Source of the DNA: an uncultured Flavobacteriaceae bacterium
GTDB lineage: Bacteria; Bacteroidota; Bacteroidia; Flavobacteriales; Flavobacteriaceae
Direction of reading: 5' to 3'
Assembly (NCBI GenBank): GCA_905181835.1
Contig: CAJIZF010000001.1
Span: 310,001 to 374,000 of the forward strand
DNA length: 64,000 nucleotides
This document shows, piece after piece, positions 10,225 to 19,692 of the stretch. Numbering within the stretch: position 1 is the stretch's first letter; each line of letters begins with the position of its first letter. Position numbers and translations under genes: made by a program. The notes under the pieces are model-generated. The model saw only the letters and a list, made by a program, of their open reading frames with translations, was not told where the DNA came from and made no database searches.

Positions 10225-10259
10225 GGATTAGCTGCGCTGATCCCATAAAGCTTCGCTTT
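10225..10259. other. Two adjacent small hairpins in the tRNA flank
   Basis: GGATTAGC-TGC-GCTGATCC (10225-10243; eight pairs including one T-G) is followed four bases later by AAAGC-TTC-GCTTT (10247-10259). Together with the terminator at 10275-10306 they form three hairpins in about 80 bases. This is the structured part of the 345-base space between the lipoprotein gene and rpe; no credible coding region lies there. Confidence 0.5.
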
Positions 10260-10274
10260 GAAAATAGTACAAAC

Positions 10275-10306
10275 AAAAAAACGCTCAAGCAAGCTTGGCG
10301 TTTTTT
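10275..10306 (-). terminator. Terminator of the tRNA-Arg transcript
   Basis: AAAAAAACGC, a bulged T, CAAG, loop CAAG, then CTTGGCGTTTTTT gives a stem of about 14 pairs. It lies about 20 bases past the tRNA 3' end on the minus strand, with a T tract in that direction. Confidence 0.75.
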
Positions 10307-10327
10307 CTTAATTGCACTATTTATTCG

Positions 10328-10401
10328 TGACCTCGACAGGATTCAAACCTGTAACCCTCAGAGCCGAAATCTGATATTCTATTCAGTTGAACTACGAGGC
10401 C
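10328..10401 (-). tRNA. tRNA-Arg, anticodon UCG
   Basis: A 74-base cloverleaf folds on the minus strand: acceptor GGCCTCG/CGAGGTC with discriminator A, D stem GTTC/GAAT, anticodon stem TCAGA/TCTGA with loop TTTCGGC (anticodon UCG), variable GGGTT, and T stem ACAGG/CCTGT with loop TTTGAAT. CCA is not encoded. The D loop has A at 19 and the T loop has U at 56 in place of the usual G19-C56 pair. It decodes CGA and perhaps CGG. Confidence 0.92.
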
Positions 10402-10434
10402 ATTTAATGTTGATTAACAACAATTAAAAACTAT

Positions 10435-11094
10435 TTATTTTAAAAGATTTTTTAAATCTTTAATGGTATTATCAGGATTCGGTGATTTAAAAACATAACT
10501 TCCTGCCACCAATACATCTGCTCCAGCTTCAACAAGTTTTTTTGCGTTCTTATTAGTCACTCCACCGTCCACTTGAATCATTGCAGAAGAATTTTTCCTG
10601 AGAATCATTTCTTTTAATTTTTCTACTTTGGAATAGGTGTTTTCAATAAAACTTTGTCCTCCAAAACCAGGATTTACACTCATAACTAACGCTAAGTCAA
10701 TATCTTGAATGGTATCTTCTAATTGCATTACATTGGTATGAGGGTTTAAAGCTACTCCGGCTTTCATTCCTTCATTTTTAATAGCTTGGATTGTTCTATG
10801 CAAATGATTACAAGCTTCAAAATGTACCGTTAGATAATCCATTCCTAAATCTGCAAAAGTTTTTATATATCGATCGGGATCTACAATCATTAAATGTGCA
10901 TCTAAAGTCTTCGTTGCATGCTTCGCTATGGTTTTAATAATAGGCATTCCGTAAGAGATGTTTGGCACAAATACACCATCCATTACATCTAAATGAAACC
11001 AATCAGCTTCACTATGGTTAACCATCTCTATGTCTCTTTGTAAATTTCCGAAATCTGCTGCTAAAATTGATGGGGCAATTCGTGTTTTGCTCAT
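10435..11094 (-). CDS. rpe: Ribulose-phosphate 3-epimerase
   Basis: Interconverts ribulose-5-phosphate and xylulose-5-phosphate in the pentose phosphate pathway. TIM-barrel motifs are clear: IAPSILAADFGNL at the N-terminus, the metal-site segments DAHLMIVDP and HFEA, VNPGFGGQSF (about residue 140) and QVDGGV. I use the ATG at 11094 (219 residues); a start four codons upstream at 11106 is also in frame. It lies downstream of rpoD but is separated by a terminator. Confidence 0.95.
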   Translation of the reverse strand: MSKTRIAPSILAADFGNLQRDIEMVNHSEADWFHLDVMDGVFVPNISYGMPIIKTIAKHATKTLDAHLMIVDPDRYIKTFADLGMDYLTVHFEACNHLHRTIQAIKNEGMKAGVALNPHTNVMQLEDTIQDIDLALVMSVNPGFGGQSFIENTYSKVEKLKEMILRKNSSAMIQVDGGVTNKNAKKLVEAGADVLVAGSYVFKSPNPDNTIKDLKNLLK

Positions 11095-11189
11095 AGTATA
11101 ATTCAAAAATTAATTACATTACAAAAGTACTAATAATAAAGTGAAAATTGATTCTGAAGGTGAGCGGTATTTTTAAATAAAATAGAATC

Positions 11190-11218
11190 AAAAAACCTTT
11201 GACAGAGCCAAAGGTTTT
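11190..11218 (-). terminator. Terminator after rpoD
   Basis: AAAACCTTT pairs with AAAGGTTTT around a 9-base loop, followed on the minus strand by a T run. It separates rpoD from rpe. Confidence 0.8.
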
Positions 11219-11252
11219 AAATATAAAATTAGATTGATTAGGATAGTAGGTA

Positions 11253-12116
11253 TTATCCTAAATAGGTCTTCAGTATTTTAGATCTAGTGGTATGCTTTAA
11301 CCTTCTAATTGCTTTTTCTTTAATTTGCCTAACACGTTCACGCGTAAGATCAAATGTTTCCCCAATTTCTTCAAGTGTCATTGGATGTTGGTCTCCCAAT
11401 CCAAAATATAATCGAACAACGTCAGCCTCACGGGGTGTTAGGGTTTCTAAAGCTCTTTCAATCTCTGTTCTTAATGATTCATGTAAAAGACTTCGATCTG
11501 GATTTGGAGATTCTCCACTTCTTAAAACATCATATAAATTAGAATCTTCTCCTTCTACCAAGGGAGCATCCATGGATACGTGTCGCCCAGAATTTTTCAT
11601 AGATTCTTTAACGTCGTTTATAGTCATATCCAACTCTTTTGCTATTTCCTCAGCTGAGGGAGGACGCTCGTGAGCTTGTTCCAAATAGGCGAACATTTTA
11701 TTAATTTTATTGATGCTTCCAATTTTATTTAACGGAAGGCGAACAATACGAGATTGTTCTGCTAGTGCTTGAAGAATAGATTGACGAATCCACCAAACAG
11801 CGTAAGAAATAAACTTAAACCCACGTGTTTCGTCAAAACGTTGAGCAGCTTTAATAAGTCCTAAATTACCTTCGTTTATTAAATCTGGTAAAGTCAAACC
11901 TTGATTTTGATATTGCTTAGCTACAGAAACAACAAATCGTAAATTAGCTTTTGTTAACTTTTCTAAAGCAATTTGATCTCCTGCTTTAATACGTTGTGCT
12001 AATTCCACTTCTTCGTCTGCAGTAATTAAATCGACTTTTCCAATTTCTTGTAGATATTTGTCTAAAGAAGCTGTTTCACGATTGGTAACCTGCTTGGTAA
12101 TTTTAAGTTGTCTCAT
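11253..12116 (-). CDS. rpoD: RpoD/SigA primary sigma factor, short Bacteroidota form
   Basis: Housekeeping sigma factor giving promoter specificity to RNA polymerase. The 287 residues have region 1.2 ([15 protein letters not shown]), region 2 ([19 protein letters not shown] and [10 protein letters not shown], the -10-reading helix), region 3 and region 4 ([20 protein letters not shown], the -35-reading helix-turn-helix). Region 1.1 and the non-conserved insert of proteobacterial RpoD are absent, as is normal in Bacteroidota, where this sigma reads TTTG/TAnnTTTG promoters. Single-gene unit between two terminators. Confidence 0.96.
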   Translation of the reverse strand: MRQLKITKQVTNRETASLDKYLQEIGKVDLITADEEVELAQRIKAGDQIALEKLTKANLRFVVSVAKQYQNQGLTLPDLINEGNLGLIKAAQRFDETRGFKFISYAVWWIRQSILQALAEQSRIVRLPLNKIGSINKINKMFAYLEQAHERPPSAEEIAKELDMTINDVKESMKNSGRHVSMDAPLVEGEDSNLYDVLRSGESPNPDRSLLHESLRTEIERALETLTPREADVVRLYFGLGDQHPMTLEEIGETFDLTRERVRQIKEKAIRRLKHTTRSKILKTYLG

Positions 12117-12220
12117 GGGGGTATATTTTTATTTTTTGTTGCCTATTGTATTATACGTAATTGAGATGCGAAATGTTACAAAAGGTTGTATCTTTTATTA
12201 CTTATTTTTAAATAGGCATA

Positions 12221-12244
12221 AAAAAACCTCCAATTTGGAGGTTT
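12221..12244 (-). terminator. Terminator after pnp
   Basis: AAACCTCC pairs with GGAGGTTT around a 5-base AATTT loop, with a run of T on the minus strand, 20 bases after the pnp stop. Confidence 0.85.
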
Positions 12245-12264
12245 CTTATCTAATTAAATGAGTT

Positions 12265-12335
12265 TTAATCTCTATTTCGGTTGTTGCCTCTATTTCGATT
12301 ATCTCTATTTCGATTGTCTCTGCCTCGGTCATTGC
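12265..12335 (-). repeat. Short tandem repeats encoding the PNPase Arg/Asn tail
   Basis: Imperfect 15-18 base units of the type TCTATTTCGATTGTC (plus strand) encode the repeated Arg-Asp-Asn-Arg-Asn tail. Such repeats tend to vary in copy number between strains. Confidence 0.6.
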
Positions 12336-14487
12336 GCTCACGAGGTGGACGTTCCACAAATCCCTCAGGTTTTGGTAAAATTGCTTTACGAGAAACTTTC
12401 TCTTTTCGAGTTCGTTTGTCTACACCAAAATATTTAACATCAAAAACATCTCCCATGTTAACTACATCAGAAACGTTTTCTGTACGTTCCCAAGCTAATT
12501 CTGAAACATGTAATAATACTTCATTTCCTGGAGCCTCCATATACTCAACAACAGCACCAAAATCAAGCATTTTGATGACTTTTACTTCATAAACGCTTCC
12601 GACTTCAGGTTTGAATAATAATGAATCTATTTTTGCCATAACAGCATCAATACCAATACTACCTACTCCTAAAATTTCTACAATACCTTCTTCAGTCACA
12701 GGATCTTCGTTGATTACGATGGTCGTTTCAGTTTCTTTTTGCATCTCTTGAATTACTTTACCACCGGGACCAATTAGCGCACCAATAAATTCGTTAGGAA
12801 TTCTTCGAGTCACCATTGTTGGCGCGTGTTCTTTTACGCTTTCAGCTGGTTCAGCTATTGTATCTGTCAATTTGCTTAATATGTGTAAACGGCCGTCACG
12901 TGCTTGTTGTAGCGCATTCACTAATATTTCATAGGACAGTCCTTTTACTTTTATATCCATTTGACAAGCCGTAATACCTTCGGCAGTTCCTGTCACTTTA
13001 AAATCCATATCACCTAAGTGATCTTCATCACCAAGAATATCGGATAATACAGCATACTTTCCTGTTTCAGCATCCGATATTAATCCCATAGCAATTCCAG
13101 AAACAGGTCTTATCATTTGTACCCCTGCATCCATAAGTGCCATTGTACCTGCGCAAACAGTTGCCATGGAGGAAGAACCGTTAGATTCTAGCACTTCAGA
13201 TACCACACGAACCGTATAAGGACAGTCCTCTGGAATCATCCCTTTTAAGCCGCGTTGTGCGAGGTTACCGTGACCTACTTCTCTTCTAGAAGTACCTCTT
13301 AACGGTCTAGCTTCACCTGTACAAAAAGGAGGGAAGTTATAGTGTAAATAGAAATTTTCTTCTCCTTCAAACGATGGCATATCTATTTTATTTGCATCTC
13401 TAGAAGTTCCTAGAGTAACAGTTGCTAGGGCCTGTGTTTCGCCACGAGTAAACACAGAAGAGCCGTGTGTTGATGGTAAGTAATCTACTTCACACCAAAT
13501 GGGTCTTATTTCATCTGTTTTACGACCATCTAATCGTAAACCTTCATCTAAGGTTAAGTTTCTGATAGCAGCCTTTTCAGCTTTCGCATAATATTTTGAT
13601 ACTAAATCACCAAAATCTTCCAATTCCTCTTCAGAAAAAGTTGCTTTAATTTCTTCTTTAATCTCAGAGAAAGCCAAACCGCGTTCTTTTTTTGAAGAAC
13701 CTGCTTTGGCAATGGCATAAACTTTATCGTAAGCCATATCGTATACTTTTTTCTCTAAGTCTGCATCTTCCCGTTCTCCTTCATACTCGCGGACTTCTTT
13801 TTTTCCGAATGCCTCAGCCAAACGTACTTGAGCAGCACATTGTACTTTTATAGCTTCGTGAGCAAATTTAATAGCGTCAGCCATTTCTTCTTCAGAAATC
13901 TCATCCATTTCACCTTCTACCATCATTACAGAATCAGCTGATGCTCCGATCATCATATCGATATCAGATTCTGCTAATTGCGCTCTAGTTGGGTTAATAA
14001 CGAACTCACCATTTACTCGTCCAACTCTTGCTTCAGATATGGCACACTCAAATGGGAAATCAGATAATTGAATAGCTGCTGATGCCGCTAAACCTGCCAT
14101 TGCATCTGGCATTACGTTTTCATCATGAGACATTAATTGAATCATTACTTGTACTTCAGAATGATAGTCTTTCGGAAACAATGGACGTAAAACACGATCT
14201 ACTAAACGCATCGTTAATACTTCGCCATCGCTAGGTCTTGCCTCTCTTTTAAAGAAACCACCTGGATAACGACCAGCCGATGCAAATTTTTCTCTGTAAT
14301 CTACCGTTAATGGTAAAAAGTCTACAGGACTTTGTTTGTAATTGGATACAACAGTACATAATAACATACATTTTCCAGATTGTACCACGACGCTACCATG
14401 CGCTTGTTTTGCTAATTTTCCGGTTTCGATAGATATTTCTCTACCATCACCGAGGTCGATGACCTCACTAAATGTTTTTGGAATCAT
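12265..14487 (-). CDS. pnp: Polynucleotide phosphorylase
   Basis: Phosphorolytic 3'-5' exoribonuclease, trimeric, part of RNA turnover. The 740 residues hold two RNase PH domains (about 10-230 and 320-540; [15 protein letters not shown] in the second), then KH ([20 protein letters not shown]) and S1 ([18 protein letters not shown]) RNA-binding domains. The C-terminus ends in a low-complexity Arg/Asn/Asp tail of repeated RDNRN-like units, probably RNA-contacting. It follows rpsO on the same strand, the classic rpsO-pnp order, but a terminator lies between them. Confidence 0.97.
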   Translation of the reverse strand: MIPKTFSEVIDLGDGREISIETGKLAKQAHGSVVVQSGKCMLLCTVVSNYKQSPVDFLPLTVDYREKFASAGRYPGGFFKREARPSDGEVLTMRLVDRVLRPLFPKDYHSEVQVMIQLMSHDENVMPDAMAGLAASAAIQLSDFPFECAISEARVGRVNGEFVINPTRAQLAESDIDMMIGASADSVMMVEGEMDEISEEEMADAIKFAHEAIKVQCAAQVRLAEAFGKKEVREYEGEREDADLEKKVYDMAYDKVYAIAKAGSSKKERGLAFSEIKEEIKATFSEEELEDFGDLVSKYYAKAEKAAIRNLTLDEGLRLDGRKTDEIRPIWCEVDYLPSTHGSSVFTRGETQALATVTLGTSRDANKIDMPSFEGEENFYLHYNFPPFCTGEARPLRGTSRREVGHGNLAQRGLKGMIPEDCPYTVRVVSEVLESNGSSSMATVCAGTMALMDAGVQMIRPVSGIAMGLISDAETGKYAVLSDILGDEDHLGDMDFKVTGTAEGITACQMDIKVKGLSYEILVNALQQARDGRLHILSKLTDTIAEPAESVKEHAPTMVTRRIPNEFIGALIGPGGKVIQEMQKETETTIVINEDPVTEEGIVEILGVGSIGIDAVMAKIDSLLFKPEVGSVYEVKVIKMLDFGAVVEYMEAPGNEVLLHVSELAWERTENVSDVVNMGDVFDVKYFGVDKRTRKEKVSRKAILPKPEGFVERPPRERNDRGRDNRNRDNRNRGNNRNRD

Positions 14488-14633
14488 AATTTTTAATTGT
14501 GCTCTACTTATGAAGAGCAGTTAACAATGGTCAATATTCGATTTTACGAATATAGTTGTTGTGTTGTGTGTAGTTGACCAATGAAAAACTTACTGTAGCT
14601 TTTCTGATTAAACTCTATGAGTTTATTTTATTA

Positions 14634-14651
14634 TTTCTCTGAAACAGAGAA
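14634..14651 (-). other. Hairpin in the rpsO-pnp intergenic leader
   Basis: TTCTCTG-AAA-CAGAGAA forms a seven-pair hairpin about 150 bases upstream of the pnp start. In Escherichia coli a leader hairpin of pnp is processed by RNase III for autoregulation; whether this one has such a role is only a guess. Confidence 0.4.
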
Positions 14652-14677
14652 TTTTTGTTAAAAAGACACTAGAAAAT

Positions 14678-14699
14678 AAAAAGGGAGCACAAGGCTCCC
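14678..14699 (-). terminator. Terminator after rpsO
   Basis: GGGAGC pairs with GCTCCC around a 5-base loop; on the minus strand it is followed by TTTTTATTT. It lies a few bases past the rpsO stop and may be read through into pnp. Confidence 0.85.
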
Positions 14700-14704
14700 A
14701 TATA

Positions 14705-14974
14705 TTATTTACGTAAATTTAAATCTTTCACAATTGCACGGTATCTCAAAACATCTTTTTTCATTAGATAGTTTAAAAGAGATCTTCTTTTACCTACTAA
14801 TTTTACCAGTGAGCGCTCTGTATTAAAATCTTTGTGATTTTGTTTTAAGTGCTTCGTTAAATGGTCAATTCTGTAAGTAAATAGTGCGATTTGTCCTTCA
14901 GCAGAACCCGTGTCTTTATTTGATTTGCCGTGTTTTTTGAAAATTTTTCCTTTTTCTTCAGGTGATAAATACAT
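14705..14974 (-). CDS. rpsO: 30S ribosomal protein S15
   Basis: Primary-binding protein of the 30S platform. 89 residues is the normal length. The S15 signature is present: DTGSAEGQIALFTYRI, HLKQNHKDF and LVGKRRSLLNYL. Precedes pnp on the same strand, as in many bacteria. Confidence 0.97.
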   Translation of the reverse strand: MYLSPEEKGKIFKKHGKSNKDTGSAEGQIALFTYRIDHLTKHLKQNHKDFNTERSLVKLVGKRRSLLNYLMKKDVLRYRAIVKDLNLRK

Positions 14975-15077
14975 GCCAATATTATTTTAAATGATTTTTA
15001 TGTACAGATTACCGCTTTGATAATCAGGCGGCAAATATATTGTTTTTCTTTTTAAATAGATGTAATAATTGCTTTTT

Positions 15078-15941
15078 TTAAGCGGTTTTTTCTCTAAGAG
15101 GTCTGTTTAATATCAAATCAATATAGAGATTGATCTTAGATTTTAAATCCTTACGATGCGAAATAAAATCTAAAAATCCATGTTCTTGAAGAAATTCAGC
15201 AGTTTGAAAACCTTCTGGTAATTCTTTTCCAGTGGTATCTCTCACGACACGAGGACCTGCAAAAGCAACCAATGCACCAGGCTCACTTATATTAATGTCA
15301 CCTAACATAGCAAACGATGCTGTGGTACCTCCAGTAGTCGGATCAGTACATAAGGAGATGTAGGGGATTTTTGCTTCAGCTAGTTGAGCTAATTTAGCAG
15401 ATGTTTTGGCTAATTGCATTAAAGATAGTGCTGCCTCCATCATTCTAGCACCTCCACTTTTTGAAATGATCATAAAAGGGAGTTTTTTATTAATAGCGTA
15501 ACCAGCCGCTCTAGCTATTTTTTCACCAACAACACTTCCCATAGACCCTCCAATAAAACTAAAATCCATACAAGCAATAACAATATCTTCTCCCATCGAT
15601 TTACCAACAGCTGTTCTTACGGCATCATTGAGCTTTGTTTTTTCTTTGGCTTGTTTTAAACGATCGGTATATTTTTTTGTGTCCTTGAATTTTAAGGGAT
15701 CTTTAGAAGTAAGTTTTGAGTTTAATTCTTTGTAGGTATCATCGAATAATATTTCAAAATATTCGTTACTCCCTATTCTTACGTGATATCCATCTTCAGG
15801 ACTTACGTAAAAATTTTTCTCCAATTGTTCGGTGTCAACGATCTTTCCGGTAGGAGATTTATACCAAAGTCCTTTTGGGACATCTTTTTTTTGTTCTGTA
15901 GGAGTTTGAATTCCTTTTTTTGTTCTTTTAAACCAACTCAT
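15078..15941 (-). CDS. accD: Acetyl-CoA carboxylase carboxyltransferase subunit beta
   Basis: Beta half of the carboxyltransferase that makes malonyl-CoA for fatty acid synthesis. The crotonase-like fold carries [37 protein letters not shown] and [17 protein letters not shown]. 287 residues. Unlike the E. coli protein, the N-terminal segment has no cysteines, so the four-Cys zinc ribbon is absent; the aligned region reads [12 protein letters not shown] where a first Cys pair would lie. Upstream fbaA is 60 bases away on the same strand. Confidence 0.95.
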   Translation of the reverse strand: MSWFKRTKKGIQTPTEQKKDVPKGLWYKSPTGKIVDTEQLEKNFYVSPEDGYHVRIGSNEYFEILFDDTYKELNSKLTSKDPLKFKDTKKYTDRLKQAKEKTKLNDAVRTAVGKSMGEDIVIACMDFSFIGGSMGSVVGEKIARAAGYAINKKLPFMIISKSGGARMMEAALSLMQLAKTSAKLAQLAEAKIPYISLCTDPTTGGTTASFAMLGDINISEPGALVAFAGPRVVRDTTGKELPEGFQTAEFLQEHGFLDFISHRKDLKSKINLYIDLILNRPLREKTA

Positions 15942-16001
15942 AGTTTGTAATGTTTTACATTTTTAGAATTGCAAAATTGCAACTATCGTCCTAGAAATAA
16001 A

Positions 16002-17069
16002 TTATAAAGTGTTAACGTTATTAAGGTCTTTAAAAGCTTGCTTTAATCTTGTTTTAAAGGTAGCCTCACCTTCGCGGAGCCACTTTCTTGGATCATAATA
16101 TTTTTTATTAGGTAAATCTTGACCATCAGGGTTTCCAATTTGTGTTTTTAAATAATCGATATTTTGATTCATGTAGTCTCTAATCCCTTCGCTGAAAGCG
16201 AATTGTAGATCAGTATCAATATTCATTTTTATAACTCCATATCCAATAGCTTCTCGAATTTCATCTAAGGTAGAACCACTACCTCCATGAAATACAAAAT
16301 CTATGGGGTTAGCTTCGGTATCGTATTTTTTTTCAACAAATTCTTGAGAATTTTTTAATATGATTGGAGTTAGTTCAACGTTTCCTGGTTTGTATACTCC
16401 GTGAACATTTCCAAATGCAGCAGCAATTGTAAATTGATTGCTTATTTTAGAGAGTTCCTCATACGCATAGGCAACTTCTTCAGGCTGCGTATAAAGTTTT
16501 GAAGAATCCACATCACTATTGTCGACTCCATCTTCTTCTCCGCCGGTAATTCCTAGTTCAATTTCTAAGGTCATACCTATTTTAGCCATTCTTTCAAGAT
16601 ATTTTTTACAAATCTCAATATTTTCCTCAATGGGCTCCTCTGATAAATCAATCATATGAGAACTGTAAAGCGGTGCGCCCGTTTCCTTATAATACTTCTC
16701 GCCAGCATCTAATAATCCATCAATCCAGGGTAATAATTTTTTTGCACAATGATCTGTGTGAAGTATCACTGTCGCTCCATAGGCTTTTGCCATTTCATGA
16801 ACATGTTTTGCTCCTGCTATACCACCAGCTATTGCGGCTTTCTGATGTTCGTTTGAAAGCCCTTTGCCTGCATTAAAATGTGCTCCTCCATTTGAAAATT
16901 GAATGATAACAGGAGAATTTAACTCAACAGCAGTTTCTAGTACAGAATTTATACTATTGGTTCCAATAACGTTAACCGCAGGTAAGGCAAACCCTTTGTC
17001 TTTGGCATATTGATGTATTTTTTGTACTTCTTTTCCGGTAGCTACACCCGGTTTGATTGAATGACTCAT
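16002..17069 (-). CDS. fbaA: Class II fructose-bisphosphate aldolase
   Basis: Zinc-dependent cleavage or formation of fructose-1,6-bisphosphate in glycolysis and gluconeogenesis. Motifs: KPGVATGKEVQK and FALPAVNVIGTNS at the N-terminus, metal-binding LHTDHCAK (about residue 110), NVHGVYKPGNV and the phosphate loop FHGGSGS. I start at the ATG at 17069 (355 residues); the frame extends seven codons further, but the family begins near SIKPG. Same strand as accD and tamL. Confidence 0.95.
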   Translation of the reverse strand: MSHSIKPGVATGKEVQKIHQYAKDKGFALPAVNVIGTNSINSVLETAVELNSPVIIQFSNGGAHFNAGKGLSNEHQKAAIAGGIAGAKHVHEMAKAYGATVILHTDHCAKKLLPWIDGLLDAGEKYYKETGAPLYSSHMIDLSEEPIEENIEICKKYLERMAKIGMTLEIELGITGGEEDGVDNSDVDSSKLYTQPEEVAYAYEELSKISNQFTIAAAFGNVHGVYKPGNVELTPIILKNSQEFVEKKYDTEANPIDFVFHGGSGSTLDEIREAIGYGVIKMNIDTDLQFAFSEGIRDYMNQNIDYLKTQIGNPDGQDLPNKKYYDPRKWLREGEATFKTRLKQAFKDLNNVNTL

Positions 17070-17110
17070 AATTGTATTATTAGATAGCAAAAATAATAAA
17101 ATATTATGGT

Positions 17111-19657
17111 TTAAAATGGATAGTTGATTCCTATATTATAAACCGCATTCCCAAAATTATAATCTGTAAACCATCTGCTTTCTTTTGGGTATGAAGGGTC
17201 ATAAGTTTTAAAACCTATATCCAACCTAAAAACAAAAAAACTAAAGTCATAACGCAATCCAAATCCAGAAGATATAGCAATATCTTGTAAATCTTTTAAA
17301 CTTGTAAATGTTTCTTCTGGTTCTGTAATATTGTCAAGAGTATTCCAAATATTTCCAGCATCAATAAACAGCGCTCCATTAAAAGCATCAAATAATTTAA
17401 ATCGATACTCATTGTTAATCGTTATTTTAAAATTTGCTTCATTAAAATCTAAGACACCACCACTACTACCAGGACCTAATTCATAGGCTTGCCATCCTCT
17501 GTTGTCATTACCTCCTCCTGCGAAATAACTTCTTGTAAAAGGGATACTTTTACTATTTCCATAGGGAACTGCAATACCTACAAAACTTCTAAATGCAAAT
17601 TTATTTTGATAATTTAAATCCCAATGTTTGATGTATTCGGCTTCTGCTTTTATATATTGAGAATAAGCAACATCATTTATTAGATAACTTCCTAAGGAAT
17701 CTTTTGGAGTGTCTATTGCTTTTGCTAATTCGTTAAGTATTAATCCTGCAGATTCTATTTTCCATCGAATTCTATAGAAGGAGTTGTCTTTTATACTCTC
17801 ACGTGTATCCTTAGTCCAAGTAAAGTTCATTGCTAAGATTAAGTTATTTTCAGTAAGTCTTTTTTGTCTTTCAAAAATACTTAAAACATCTTCTTGCTGT
17901 TCTGAATTTAGGTTTAATGGATTGGTAATGTTTAAAGATTGAGTCAAAAACTCACTAGTTTCTTCAGGTATTTGGAGTTGTCTGTTTTCTGGATCATCAA
18001 ATTCATAGTCAGATTCAATGGCTATATCATTTAAACTGTTGTAGGAACTTGTATATACATTGTAATAATTTTCTGGATTTAAATTTCTTACAAATTGAAT
18101 ATTAAATAAGTCTAGATGATTGGTTATTTTAACTTTAGGTTTCCAGCGATAGTTATAAATTAAATTAATATTTTGTCTATCCAAACCAATATTATTTTGA
18201 TTTGTAAAACCTATAGTTGCTGAAGTTGACGGTGACATTGATTTTGGTATGAGCTTTTCTGTTTTTACAGGAAAAATAATCCTAGGGAATATAAGTTTCA
18301 TATCAGCTCCTATATCTGAATTGTTAAAAAATCGACTCTCATTATCTCCAGCATCTTTTGATGAACCAACTCTTCCCTTTGCCGATATTTCGAATATTTC
18401 TGCTCGTTTGAAAACATTTCTAATAGAGAATGAGGCTTTAAAACCGATACCAAATTGTTGGATTGTAGAGGTAAAAGCGTCAAAATCTAAACCTAACGAA
18501 TATTTTTTACGAGATGTCAATAATACGGTGGCTATTAAATGGGTTCCTGTTGAATCTTTTGGGTCTTCAACATAGGATATTTTTGGATACTTAAATATTT
18601 TTAAATCACTTATCTGACTGTAGGTTAAACTTCGCTCCGAATCTTTAAAAATTTTTCCTGGAGAGATAGCGATTGCATCAGTTATTGCTTTTGGGAAATA
18701 TTTTAATTTGTCATAACTATAGATATGATATCCATTATATTCGATAGAATCAGAGATAGTCTCATTTCTGTTCTTGTAATTATAATCAGTTACAAGTTGT
18801 ACTTCACTAATTTTATAAATTTTAAAAGGTTCGGTTCGAGTGGTATCGTTTTCCCTGATTTTTTGATCAGGTATTTTATACACAATATTTACTTTATGAT
18901 TGGTGTTTACGGAGTCTGCTTCAAATTCAATATAACTTGGATCAAAATAATATAAGCCTGAATTTCTGAAAATTTTAGAAACGCGCTCTCGCTCTCTGTT
19001 AAAGTCAATTGATGAATACTGATTCCCTTTAATAATTAAAGATTTATTTTGAATAGTGCCAAACAATGAATCCACAATTGGTGAATTTATTTCTTTTTCA
19101 ATGGTACCGATTTCATAGGGAGTGTTTTTTTTAATATAATAAGTGATTGCTGCACGTTTATTTTTAATAGTGTCAATTTTAAAGCTAGTTTCGGTATTAA
19201 ACCACCCAAAACTTGAATAGTAATTATTTATATATTGAAGATTGTTTTCTAACTTTTTTATATCAATAATAGTTGGTTGGTTCCCAATTTTTTTAAGCCA
19301 TTTGTTGAATCCAATAAAACTTATAGCCATTTTGTCTACCTGTTTTTTTGAATAGATATGATTCATTCTTTTCTCTCTATTGGGCTTATTTTGGAGCCAA
19401 TTTTGAAATGTAGAATCTGGTTGTGTTTTTGCTAAGTTGAAAAGATGAAGACTCAATGGTACACCAAGAACTTTTTTATTGGGTTGCTGGTAAATTAAAT
19501 TTTTAGTTTTGAAGTCTTTATTTATAACACTGTCTAAAATTATCGTGTTTTTAGTGAGTAACTGTTTCTCGCCAGGAACTCGTTTAACAGCATTACATGA
19601 AACAATTACTATAGTTAATCCTAAAAATAATGATATTTTTGTCAGAGTTTGAGTCAA
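17111..19657 (-). CDS. tamL: TamL-like BamA/TamA-family outer-membrane lipoprotein
   Basis: Omp85-superfamily protein of 848 residues, predicted to help insert or export envelope proteins with TamB. A signal peptide ends at a lipobox (TIVIVSC, Cys about residue 21), the feature that separates TamL from ordinary TamA. POTRA-like repeats occupy roughly 40-400. The C-terminal half is beta-barrel, with FAGGGNDNRGWQAYELGPG typical of the surface-antigen domain, and ends in Phe as barrel proteins do. No tamB is next to it: fbaA lies downstream and an RNA methyltransferase is divergent. Confidence 0.9.
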   Translation of the reverse strand: MTQTLTKISLFLGLTIVIVSCNAVKRVPGEKQLLTKNTIILDSVINKDFKTKNLIYQQPNKKVLGVPLSLHLFNLAKTQPDSTFQNWLQNKPNREKRMNHIYSKKQVDKMAISFIGFNKWLKKIGNQPTIIDIKKLENNLQYINNYYSSFGWFNTETSFKIDTIKNKRAAITYYIKKNTPYEIGTIEKEINSPIVDSLFGTIQNKSLIIKGNQYSSIDFNRERERVSKIFRNSGLYYFDPSYIEFEADSVNTNHKVNIVYKIPDQKIRENDTTRTEPFKIYKISEVQLVTDYNYKNRNETISDSIEYNGYHIYSYDKLKYFPKAITDAIAISPGKIFKDSERSLTYSQISDLKIFKYPKISYVEDPKDSTGTHLIATVLLTSRKKYSLGLDFDAFTSTIQQFGIGFKASFSIRNVFKRAEIFEISAKGRVGSSKDAGDNESRFFNNSDIGADMKLIFPRIIFPVKTEKLIPKSMSPSTSATIGFTNQNNIGLDRQNINLIYNYRWKPKVKITNHLDLFNIQFVRNLNPENYYNVYTSSYNSLNDIAIESDYEFDDPENRQLQIPEETSEFLTQSLNITNPLNLNSEQQEDVLSIFERQKRLTENNLILAMNFTWTKDTRESIKDNSFYRIRWKIESAGLILNELAKAIDTPKDSLGSYLINDVAYSQYIKAEAEYIKHWDLNYQNKFAFRSFVGIAVPYGNSKSIPFTRSYFAGGGNDNRGWQAYELGPGSSGGVLDFNEANFKITINNEYRFKLFDAFNGALFIDAGNIWNTLDNITEPEETFTSLKDLQDIAISSGFGLRYDFSFFVFRLDIGFKTYDPSYPKESRWFTDYNFGNAVYNIGINYPF

Positions 19658-19692
19658 ATTCCTTTATTTAATAACGTCAAAAATACATTATT

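Noticed and set aside
10168..10342. Attachment sites of an active genomic island
   Set aside because: The bracketed segment is only 159 bases and there is no integrase or mobile gene in the window.
10182..10427. An 81-codon open frame on the plus strand
   Set aside because: It runs antisense through the tRNA-Arg gene and its terminator, with no plausible start or protein features.
12281..12592. Open frame opposite the 3' end of pnp
   Set aside because: Low-complexity shadow of the Arg/Asn repeat tail of PNPase.
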